Source of the DNA: Branchiostoma floridae
Lineage: Eukaryota > Chordata > Leptocardii > Amphioxiformes > Branchiostomatidae
Direction of reading: 5' to 3'
DNA: 64,000 nucleotides
Assembly: GCF_000003815.2 (NCBI RefSeq)
Contig: NC_049996.1
Location: forward strand, 11,324,856-11,388,855
Shown: positions 46,001 through 58,000 of the stretch, in pieces
How positions within the stretch are numbered: position 1 is the first letter of the stretch
Layout of the letters: each line of letters opens with the position of its first letter
Notes under the pieces: generated by a model
What the model saw: only the letters and a program-made list of their open reading frames with translations
What the model was told of the DNA's origin: nothing
Databases searched by the model: none
Translations under genes and position numbers: made by a program

Positions 46001-49000
46001 CTTAGCTATCCTTTGAGAAACCTCATCTTGGATTGTCAAACTTAAATGTTTTAAGTTGCATTATTTTTGACATATAACCACAAAATACAATAAGAACGGA
46101 CTACAAATATCCATAGGAATGTATTTAGTAAAAACTACAAAGTAGTGGCAAAATTCGAGTGATAATAACCTATTCTACCATTTCGCTTATGACATGGGCT
46201 GCCATCTTGGATTTTGACCAATTACGTCATCAAATTAGCATAGATTATGAATATTTAATCATGAATGCTACGTGTTCTTTTATAAGATGTTAATGCTATT
46301 GGAAACAAGAGTGTTTACCAAGAAAACCATGAAACCTTAATGTTTACGCCGAAATCAGAGAATTTTGTAAACTATGCCTGTCAGCAACCTGTTGCCATGG
46401 CAACACAAAATATCATAAACTTATTTTTTTATCTTAAACTTGTTGCCTAGTAAATTTAAGGAGAAGTCAACAAGTTTGGTAGTCCTAGCTCGAGTCGTTC
46501 GGCAGTTACATGACAGCAAATATTCCTATGAATCACCATATGGCTGTTCCCTATTGCATATAAAGAAAATTGTTTTTTTTGGTGGGATGGGGGTTTATTT
46601 TGAGATACGACTTTACTTTTTGTATCCAAAGTCAAATTGTAAATGTGTATCCAATTAACCATTTCCCAAGTGGGTGTCGAAAAATTTTGAAAAGTTCAAA
46701 CCGGTTCTAACTGGTTCAAACCGGTTCTAACTGGTTCAAACTGGTTCTGACCGGTTCAAACTGGTAAGAACCGGTTCAAACTGGTTCTGAAGGTTCAAAC
46801 TGGTTCAAACCAGTTCTGACCAGTTCTAACTTGTTCAAACCGGTTCAAACTGGTTCTGACCGGTTCTAACTGGTTCTAACCGGTTCAAACTGGTTCTAAC
46901 CGGTTCTAACTGGTTCAAACCGGTTCAAACTGTTTCCGACCGGTTCTAACTGGTTCAAACCGGTTCTAACTGGTTAAAACCGGTTCAAACTGGTTCTGAC
47001 CGGTTCAAACTGGTTCTAACTGGTTCAAACCGGTTCAAACTGGTCAGAACCGGTTCAAACTGGTTCTGAAGGTTCAAACTGGTTCAAACTGGTTCAAACC
47101 AGTTCTGACCGGTTCTAACTTGTTCTAACCGGTTCAAACTGGTTCCGACCGGTTCTAACTGGTTCAAACCGGTTTTGACCGGTTCAAACTGGTCAGAACC
47201 GGTTCAAACTAGTTCTGAAGGTTCAAACGGTTCAAACTGGTTCAAACCAGTTCTAACCGGATCTAACTTGTTCTAACCGGTTCAAACTGGTTCTGACCGG
47301 TTCTAACAGGTTCAAACCGGTTCTAACTGGTTCTGACCGGTTCTAACTTGTTCTAACCGGTTCAAACTGGTTCCGACCAGTTCTAACTGGTACAAACCGG
47401 TTCTAACTGGTACAAACCGGTTCTAACTGTTCAGACTGGTTCTAACTGGTGCAAATTAGTTTTTTGGGTGGGATGGGGGGTTTCTTTTGAGATACGACTT
47501 TACTTTACGACCAAAGTCTTGTATCAACCATTTCCCAAGTGGGTGTCGAAAAATTTGAAAAGTTCTAACTGGTTCTAACCGGTTCAAACTGGTTCTAATC
47601 GGTTCAAACTGGTTCTGACCAGTCCAAACTGGTTCTGACCGGTTCTGACCGGTTCTAACTGGTTCAAACTGGTTCAAACCGGTTCAAACCGGTTCTAACA
47701 GGTTCAAACCGGTTCTGACCGGTTCAAACCAGTTCTGACCGGTTCTAACTGGTTCTGACCGGTTCAAACTCATTCTGACCGGTTCAAACTGGTTCTGACC
47801 GGTTCAAACCGGTTCTGACCGGTTCTAACTGGTTCTGACCGGTTCTAACCGCTTCAAACTGGTTCAGGCCGGTTCTAACTGGTTCAAACCGGTTCTGACC
47901 GGTTCTAACTGGTTCTGACCGGTTCAAACTGGTTCTGATTGGTTCAACCTGGTTCTGACCGGTTTGTACCGGTTCTAACTGGTTCTGACCGGTTAATTTG
48001 GTTTTGACCGGTTTAAACTGGTTCTGACCGGTTCAAACTGGTTCTGACCGGTTCAAACTGGTTCTGACCGGTAATAACTTGTTGTAACCGGTTCTAGCTG
48101 GTTCTGACCAGTTCAAACCGGTTCTAACTTCAAACCTGTTCTAACTGAATTTTGTAAGCTATGCCTGTTGCCATGGCAACACAAAATATCATTGGGGTTG
48201 GTGCGCAGGCGCTGTGGAAGAAGGTTTTGATTTTTGCTCGAGCTCCAGATATCTGATATTATTTGTGGAAATTGGAGCTGTTTGCAAGCAAATATTGTAA
48301 TTTACTATCATAAGGAGTTTGAAAATATGCTACAAATCTACTGCTAATGCAAGCTATATATATAACCTCCATTGACAATATACAAGTTTACAAAAGTTGT
48401 CGTACCTATCCTATCCCTGTTGGCCGCCTCGTCGTTAGCGGTACCAGAGATAGTCTGGAACACGATGAGTTTGTAGTGCAGCGTGCAGCTGTTGTCGTTG
48501 TACAGAACTATCTCCTTGGAGACGGAACTACCGACAAGTACGGTTTGGAGGTCAATCTCTTTCTGTTCAGCCTGTTGTTTGGAATAGAAAAACAAAAGAA
48601 TGAATGAATGAACGAATGAATGGATGAATGGATACTTGATTGTGGAAGCTACATTTCTAATAATTCTAAGTTGCCCACACATTTGATATTTTTCAGTAAA
48701 CCATTTTGCTGAAAGTTCTTTCTTAACAATTTCACACTACATCTGAACAAATACAATACTTGATACTTGATATATGCTTTATCTAACTTTACACAATGAT
48801 GCCAATAATAGTCTTTGCAGATAGGTTTGTATTTCCATTACGTATAACATCTATTATCATAATACCGGTACGTTTACGACGATTTCTCTAGCCATACTGA
48901 GTTGACAAATTGTCAACGCATCATTTTCTCCAGTTACATGTTGCTGTTATAGGTTACCCTTGCCACTTCTTCTGTGTAACTTTTCTGCCACTCTTGTCCT

Positions 49001-52000
49001 GCTAAAAGCGTAATATTGTAATTGTAACACGCCGCGGAATTACACGGCGAACGGGCGCGTGGTTGGGAGGGGGTACAAAATACCGGTAGGAAGAAACACG
49101 GCACAATTAACTGCCGCTATGTACAATTATACATCCTCTGATGTTCCTTCCTTTTCTGTCAGTAAATGCATAAAACATAAACCTGCATGAGCATACAAAA
49201 TGTCATGAGAAAACGGACGTATACTGTCAAGAATTTTCATTTAACTTCTGTCCGTCACAACCGCTATGACGTAACACTTCACTGCTAGCGTAGATATAAA
49301 ATTGGCGGGAAAATGGCTGCGTACGTTCAATTTTGCCCATTCAGTCGTAGATCCGGGCTATTATGCAACGGTTCTTCACACTTTTACATGAGTTGTAGGT
49401 CACCAACAGAAATTCAAGATTGTTGTTGAATCATGTTCGTCTTGTGCCGTGAGCATGTGTAATTATGATCTATATAAATTTGGCAATGAATGTGACAGTG
49501 TGTTCGTCCCACGACGAGCTGCCTACCCCGAAATTTAAAAAAAAGTATACTGAAAACTTTTGGCCTTGTTGTCTTCGAATGCATTGTTATCGATGCTTTG
49601 TAAATGGTGTATTGGACACCTAGATGTCTGAAGTGTGCACAGCTCAGAAATAACTATTGTTGCATGTGTAGATCTCTTTAAGTTCCAGTATTTTTAATCT
49701 ACCGGTATAAGTCTTACTACCGGTATTATGCCAATGCATGTTACAGTACAGTACAACATCTAATCTTACTAAAAGTATTTACTATCATAGTGAATTCACT
49801 ACTACCCATACCTGTATGTTGCCAGCACTGCCCTCCCCAATAACTCTCAGTAGGTATTTCCTCTTCTCCCCGATGGCACCTGTAGGGCTTGTTGTCATGG
49901 CAATGAGGGTTGGCTTAAGGACATATTTGGTCTCAGTTGAAGGTGAGAACATCCATGTGTGTTCCTGAAAAATGACATTTAGAATTGTCAGTTTTGTATT
50001 GTTATCCAGTTTCAATTCAAAGTTTGTGGAATAATAAGCATAATTTCAAAGATTTTCAAACATGCAAATTAGTTTACTATTACCATATTGGTAATGCAAA
50101 TGTAATCATCAAATGTTTTCTCCAGTCTTCTGCAACATTAAACAACATTTCAATCTGACTACCTGAATTTTGTTCCTGTTAAATTGACATTATCCTTGAT
50201 AATTTTTTTTGGGTGGCTTTACCAACAGGCTGGCATACCACTAGACAGGCTAACTGAATTGCTCTGAACCATTCATCGGAAGAGGTGCTTAATAAGTAAT
50301 ATAAGTAAACAATCAACAACATCATCCACACCTGCTCCTCACTAGGAAGAATAGTTCCCGTGGTGGGCTCGACAGCAAGACTCTTCCTGTCATCGCTGTT
50401 GAGACGCCACTCAAACTTGACCGGCAGCCTTGAGGTGTTCTTGAGGCAGTACTTCTGGACGGTGGTTGTGCCGATGCTCGTACTCTTGAAGAAGATCTCT
50501 CCCTGCCATGAAAGAAAAGACAAGATAAGAATTTCAAACAAGAAGTCAAAGATCTGATACCTCCATGAGACTTGTTGTGAATTTGTTTTATTCTCAACTC
50601 TTGTCCTGTTGAGGTTTTTTTTTGCCTATCTAACTCCCTTAAGCTGGTTGATAAATCAGATCATTAAAAATTGACCTATTCTGTTAATGGGTGATCATGT
50701 GGATTTCCCATAAATCTTTTTATGCCTACATGCAGGTCTTTGGTCCTGGGCTAAGCCAAGGCCCGCAGAAACAACTTTGGACCCTGGCCAATTCCATCCT
50801 ACAAGTCTCCAGCTACACCATTTTACTCCTCATATCCTGCCACCTTGAATCTGGGCCTTGAACAATACCTCTGTTTTAAAAAATGGATTCATTCCTTACC
50901 CTAAAAGTATCCCTTTTTCAATCACATCATTAACTTAAGATATCTTTAGGATTCAGACTTACCTGGGAGGGTAGATACACCTCAGCTGACTCCGCAGACC
51001 CCACCAAGGTGACCTCATGCATGTGCTTGTCATTATCATTCATCCTACAGGGTAGCTGGTACTTGTACGTATCTGCCACAGCTGGGAGCATCCTCAGGGC
51101 ATACAGCTGGTGCGACTTTGGCGGGATGAGCCCCTTGGACGGCTTGATCGTGAACGTCTTTGTCTCGTCTTGGCTGAAGACGTACTGAATGGGAGTGTCG
51201 CTGTGGTTTGCGAGAAGAGCCGTCCGGTAGGTGCTCTCGTTTGGGTTCACAGCGGGAAAGACGACCCGTTTGGAATCCAGGGTGAAGCGTGGGAGGAACG
51301 TTTCCTTTCCGACCTTGAACGTGTGGCCGATGCACGTCAGTGTAAGGCACCACGGCGGGCAGAAAGATTTGTCCTCCACAAGCTTGAAGTCCCTCATGCT
51401 TTTGTAGAAGGCGAAGCATTCCAGTTCGGCACCGAAAAATTGGTCCTCAGCATCCGGCGCGAAGGTCACGCGGAAAGACGTCGCCCCCTCTGAAGGTATG
51501 TCGCACGTTTGCGGCGTGACCGAGAATATGTTGCTGTTCCGGCACATCCAATATACGGTGATCTTTCCCTTGGTGTGATTGGTCAGGTGGACGACTTGCG
51601 ACGGGATCTTCTTGAAGTTGGTGCAGCGACCGAAGTCGGCCTGGTGGATGTCTGAACTGACATGGCGGACGGAGTACGTGATGTCGCTGTAGTGTCCGTC
51701 GTCGAAGAATTCCGTCATCGGAGAGGGATGGAAGGGTGGGTGGGTGAAGGGCTCCACAGCTTCGGCCTTATGGAAGAGAAGAATAGAGTTCCTTTATTTT
51801 GTTGTTAAAAAGTAGTTTTTTTTTCAAACTAACATATATGCAAACATGTCAGTGTACAGGCTTACAGGCTTAACTTAAGTCAATTTGTTTTGTCAGTGTA
51901 GTCCTTGAGCAATTTGTAAGAGAATATCAGACACATAAAGGTGTGCACAACATGCAAAACATAGGACAGAGGAAAGTCAGATGTGAGTTGACATGATATT

Positions 52001-55000
52001 TATGACATAAAAGAACCCAATATATTTATCCAGAGAAGGGGTGAATCAGTGTGCTTGACTAAATAAGGGAGCAGTAGCAAAGCCACATTGTACTACTAGG
52101 TAATAAAAAAGCGTCATGCTTTGTACACTTGTATACACTTCTGTTGAAAACAAAAAGTAACAAGTCAATGACTGAACAATTAACCGAATGCTCTGTTTCC
52201 AATATAAATTGACTGTTGGACAATATAAATTGACTGTAAACAAATTGCAATATGCAAACCCAGTCATGAATTCCTTGGTAGTTGTAATTGTGTTGTAATC
52301 TCTTGAACGTTACCTCTTTCAGCACAACTTCACCAGTTTCATCTAACACAAAGTCCTTCAGTAGGCATGAAAGGTACAATCACGTAGGAATACATTGAGA
52401 CAAGTAGACACACACAAGACATGTAAGATGTGAAGAAACACAGAACATAGTCATCCACTCCAGAGCACTTAGGTAGGCACAGTTGCAAGCAATAACAAAA
52501 ATATCTTTACATACCAGCACTCTTAATAATGTGAACCCATCTTCACGCATCTTTTCTGCGCACATAAGTCTTGTAGTTTAGATGCTCCAGTGCATCTTAT
52601 CCCAAAAAGGAATTTTGACCCCTCTCAACATGATAGCTGTAAAACCGTTACCTCCTTCAGCATGAGTGCTCCAGTCTTGTCCAGCTGCAGCTTGTTCTCC
52701 TTCACCAGGTTATTCAGCAGTTCTGGCGGGAAGATGGAGAATCCTCGCTCCACGTGTTTCTGGTACCGCTCCAGGTGGTGCAGGTGCAGAACAGCCGGCT
52801 TGACGAGTTCAGTGTGACAGGTGCCAATCATGTCCACATACAAGGGATCCTGGAATAAAGAGTTACTCGTTGTTATGAACGATAATATGTGAAGATCTAA
52901 ATGAGTTACCACAGTGAAATCTGTATCTATATAACCAGTATTTCTCAACAGTGGTTGTGCTGATGGTCAGTGTGACAGGTGCCATTCATGTCCACATACA
53001 AGGGATTCTGAAATTAAGAGTTATGACTAATAATATATAATAATCAAAAATGGATACGACGACGACGACGACGAAGAACCTGCAAAAGGCCAAACCACTT
53101 ACACTGAACGACCTGTCACACCTAACCTTTACACATCTAACTGTAAATACAGCTATACCAGTTATACAGATACAGTTGCAGATGTCAAAGACTTCTGTAG
53201 AATACATCTGATAGTCTATTACTCACATGATTGTGGACAAGACAGGAGACCCTCCTGTAGTAGTTGATAGGGTGGACTGGACAGAAGTGGACTATGACTT
53301 TGTGAAGGCCTTGTGGAGGAAGAACTCCTGATACATGCTCAAACTTGAACACACTCTCTCTGCTGTCGATCATAAACTGGTAGGATGCCGGCAGATCCGT
53401 CTCGTTCACGATGTTAAAGGTCTGTGTGACCATACCGCCCGAATCCACACAGCCAAAGGCTAGGGCCTGAGACCCAATGGACACGCTGGGCCCTGAAACA
53501 AGGAAAAAAGCATGTAAAAGGTTGTAAAAAGCTTGTAAAAGATTTTGAATAATTTTGCTCCAATAAAAAAGCTACAGAGATTTTAGAGTAGTAAATGATA
53601 ACATTGCTTGTATTTTTGCTTTGAATAAAATGCATATTAAAAACATACATCTTAGACATAATGATAGTGATTCTTTTTAGCCTTCTTTAGTGGTGCGTAC
53701 CTGAGCTCACTTTCAGGTTCAGGTTCGGACTCGAGTCCATAGACTCAGGTTCAGGTCCGGACTTATAAGTCCGGACCTGAATCCACGGCTTGTATGAGTA
53801 TCTGAAGCGAACGACTTATTGTAATACTAATTATCAATAAACAATGTGAAAGAAGCCTCAAAATCAAATCAAATAGGTTTGGTTTATTGACTGTTCTGTT
53901 TCTAATCTATTAGTGCATACAATTTTGTACTAGTAATGTCCTTCTACAATACTACAAGTTCTACAACCCAACTTTCTATACATTCTTGAACACAATAAAC
54001 ATTAAACAGTCTATGACTCTATGTGTTCTTGTTTAACATTTTCTGGGTCCAGTGTTGCTCGTTCGGCAGACACGATATCTCCAGACTCCGGCTGTACTGA
54101 AAATGCGCTCGCTTGGCACACTAGTACCAGGAACAACCAGATACTTCCTTGCGATTGTACTGAGCAATGGCAGCTCGTCTGCTTTCCCCCTCCAGAAAGC
54201 AACTGCATCATCTGTTGATTTCAGCTTTGGCATGACTTTATACGTTTCTAATCTATAAGTGCATACAATTTTGTACTACTAGTAATGTCCTTCTAGTTCT
54301 ACAATACTACAAGTTCTACAACCCAACTTTCCATACATTCTTGAACACAATAAACATTAAACAGTCTATGACTCTATGTGTTCTTGTTTAAGAACAGCAA
54401 CATGTTTACATTTTCTGGGTCCAGTGTTGCTCGTTCAGCAGACACGATATCTCCGGCTGTACTGAATATGCGCTCGCTTGGCACACTAGTACCGGGAACA
54501 ACCAGATACTTCCTTGCGGTTGTACTGAGCAATGGCAGCTCATCTGTTTTCCCCCTCCAGAAAGCAACTGCATCATCTGTTGATTTCAGCTTTGGCATGA
54601 CTTTATACTTCAGGATCTCCTGTTGAATACGCAGTCGGACTGGCAGGGGTGGCTCAACGTGGGTCACCACAACTTCATCTTCATCTTTGAATATTTCTTC
54701 CATGGCCGTCAGCTTTGCCTTCTTAGCAAGTGGTGTGTCAGTGTCAGTGTCACTTAGACCATCCCGTGATTTCTGTTTGATCTGTTGTGGCTGTGGCATG
54801 TCTCCTTCATCCTCAGCTTCTTTCTTCACCTGTACTTGGGCCTGGATAACTTCGATTTTGTTTGTTATCCGTTCCCACACATCTTCAGTGACCACTGAGG
54901 CATCCTTGAACCTCGGATCGAGGGCTGTGGCTTCCTGCAGGAATTCTCTTCTTCCTTCGTGCTGGTATCTCTTGGCCAAATCATTTCTGATGGCGGCTTT

Positions 55001-58000
55001 TAAGTCCTTAGTGAACTTCTCATCTTCCTTCTTTTCTGCCAGGTTTGTTTGTAGCTTTTGAATCATCGGGAGTACTTGACCCGATGTTGCACGTTTCTCA
55101 GATGACATCGCCACAGTGACCTTGTACGGAAGCTTTAACACCTCCAGGAATTGTTCCATTCTGTCTAAGTCCTTCTCTGTGCAACGTTGCAGCTTCCTAA
55201 AGGTATCCTTCTTCTTGAGTCGATCATCAAGGGTTGCTGCAACTAGCGCTGGATACTGCTCTACGAATCGTTCGACCATCAGGTAGGAGCTATTCCATCT
55301 AGTCTTGCAATCTTGCAAGAGGTTGTGCCCTGGCTTGGCAAGCAATGCCTGCTTGTCCTTAAGGACGATCTTACCGATACTGGAGTTACGGAAATATGTC
55401 ACAATTGGCCTTATCACTGACAGCATGGTGAGTTGGTGACAACAGTTGGCACGTCCATTGCCTTTTGTGTGGACAGGTTTAGTGTGTGCGCAAAACATCC
55501 CATAGACAGTGCAATGCCCGCAGCGCTTGTGGCATTAATCATAGCTGGGGCATTGTCCGTGGTCATGACTTCGATCTTGCCCATCAGACCGAAGTCTTCA
55601 AGGCAAGATTTTATCTCCACTGCTATGTTCTCTCCGGTTTGGGAGACCTCCGTCTTTAGTGTCTGTAGCACCTTAGCTTTCAGCTCCCAGTTGTGAAGAT
55701 AGTGGATGGTCAAAGTCATGTAGTGGTCCGCCACTCGGGACGTCCAGCCATCTCCAGTTAAACCTGCAAAATCAACGTGTGCCAACTCAGACTTCAAGTT
55801 CAGCAGTGCAGACTCATACATTTTGGGGATGAATCGTTCCGAGACTTCTCCACGATTTGGCATCTGGTAGTTCTTGTTCAGCTCATTTACAACCGCCCAA
55901 AAGTATGGGTCGTCTACAACTGAAAATGGCCGAAGGGACTTAACAATGTAGTGGCAAAGCCTGCCCGTAATCTTGTGCTGTTTTTCTGCAGGCAACTTGT
56001 TGAGTTTGGCTAGGCTAAAAGGTGTTACATTGCTGCTGGGTCCGCTGGCAACAGTGGCACTAGAAGATGTTGAAGGTGCTGATGAATCTTCCAGGAGTGA
56101 GTCGAGCGACGGTAACGCAGGTTTCTCAGCAGTGCCAGCACTACTACTAGCAGTGGTGGGCCTAGTGGCAGTGTGTGATGCAGCAGGTGGGGACTGTGTG
56201 GCACACGGAGGCAGGGGCTGGGCTGAGCCTAAAAGTAAAAAGTATTTGATTAACCCATTGAAGTAACTGAACCGAAGCATATTCATGAATTGGTAGCAAT
56301 AGTAGTTACTCTGTGATAGAGTAGACTTACTCTGTAACTAATACAAGAAATAGTTAATCTTTGGCTTTAACTTTTACTAGTCCTAGAAACTAGGTACATT
56401 ACTTTGCTCTCCACATAACACTGGACTAAAAAGGCACATTTTGCAAATGATGCAGACTGTTTTCCCCATAACCCTTTGCCAAGCCAGCAATAAAAATAGT
56501 GATTACAAAAATTATCACATATATTTATGAATAAAAAATGCAGTGTTCTTATGCACATGATGCAGCACATCTGCTTGGTTTTGGGACCAGGTCGTTAGAA
56601 TAATTATACTTTACCATTGGTACACACTGTGACACTACACAATATATATATATATTACTGTGTTCTATAAAAAGTAAAAATATTAAAAATTGAACAGGCT
56701 TTGCTAATTAATATGCAGACTAAAAGGCAAACCTGTAAAAATGGCTCGTACAGCTAATATCTACCCTATGCAACACAATCGCAATATGCTACAACTTATG
56801 CTGAAAATGCCAATTTTTACCGGTGTATCTACTACTATCTAGTATTCCCTGAACTGAAAATATGCCCCAAAAATGCTTACCTCGATCGTTGTTGTTTGGC
56901 TCACCAAACATCGCCGCCAATGTGGCCGATGCCGCATGCGGCGTTGTTTCTATCTTGTGGTTTCTCCTCAAGTGCCTGGCCATGTTCGATGTACCGCCAG
57001 AACACGCGGCGACTTTCTTGCACAGGTTGCATCTAGCAGTATCTTGCGGCAGTTTCGTCATATAATCCCACACCTTACTAGGCTTACTGGATATAAAGCC
57101 CCGCGGCATTGTGTTGACCTGACCCGTGACGCAGAAAATCAAACAAAGCTCTGCTCGGAAATTTCCATTATGGCGGCGAAACAAACCACGCCGCTGTGTC
57201 TAAGCCAATCACATCATCAGTTTCCCCTTACGTCATGTTACGTCTCGCAGATCTCGCGAGCAGTTGCGAGAACTTGCGATGATTGGCGAGATTTCGCGTG
57301 TCACTAATGGCCGTCGATATACGCGATGTTTTTCGCCCTTTTTCGGCACAAATTTCTCGATCTATGGACGGTTTTAGATGATTTACAACAAAAAATAGAA
57401 CATACATAAATGCTAGTTTTTGGCAAGTCCAAGAACCGGTTTTTTACGTTCCGGTTTTAACCGGACTTGAACCGAAAGTTATAGCAAGTCCAAGTCCGGT
57501 TCGGCGGACCGGTACGCACCACTAGCCTTCTTCTTCAGATGAGAAAACACTTTGAAATGTGTGGAACATTTTCTTCCAAACCCACAGAAATGATGCCACA
57601 CAAGTATATGAAGCCTGAAAATCAAAGAATTATCTAAATGTTTTCTTCTGGTAAAACCAATCCTATGATTGGCTGACAGGTGGTTAGATCCCACGCCCAT
57701 AACCCAGTTTAGAAAAGCATTAAAATCATGGCAAGGCTCTGTATAGGAGAATGGAAGAATTGACATACCTCTAGCCTTGCCCACACATTTGATCACAGCT
57801 TTGCTAATGTTGCCGATGGCCACAACATTCAGGTAGTCCATGGACGTCTCCCCCACCAGCTCAGGCCTGAAGATGAGAGGGATTTTACAGGAGCTGAGGG
57901 GAGGCGCGGTCCCTTCCTTCACACCTACGGAGAACACGGTATCGATGCGGGAGCTGGCCTCGGGATGGTTCACCTTGAAGGCCGCTTTGACCTGAAGGAA

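Larger units (their letters stand above)
46357..48195. repeat. 10-bp GGTTC-type minisatellite with duplicated flanks in a CFAP65 intron
   Basis: Two arrays (about 46695-47450 and 47563-48135) are built of 10-bp units of the form GGTTC-[AT]-[AG]-AC-[CT]. Units ending in C create AACCGGTT at the junction, giving dozens of AACCGGTT words at multiples of 10 bp. A ~105-bp non-repeat block (gggtgggatggg through cccaagtgggtgtcg) precedes both arrays (46570-46690 and 47463-47562). A segment with tatgcctg, the X-box and acacaaaatatcat brackets the whole structure at 46372-46420 and 48157-48192. Confidence 0.92.
53688..57524. mobile_element. hAT-superfamily DNA transposon in CFAP65 intron 8
   Basis: The element is bounded by 14-bp terminal inverted repeats, tagtggtgcgtacc at 53688-53701 and ggtacgcaccacta at 57511-57524. 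It is flanked by an exact 8-bp target-site duplication GCCTTCTT at 53680-53687 and 57525-57532, the length typical of hAT insertions. Inside, on the minus strand, is a BED-finger/hATC transposase. Total length is ~3.84 kb. It sits wholly within the intron between exons 57991-57769 and 53492-53227, in the same orientation as CFAP65. Confidence 0.95.

Noticed and set aside
47456-47677. Minus-strand frame reading repeated [13 protein letters not shown]
   Set aside because: A translation of the 10-bp minisatellite, whose frame opens only by repeat composition.
54021-56266. Plus-strand frames across the hAT element
   Set aside because: Antisense shadows of the transposase; no domain in those frames.
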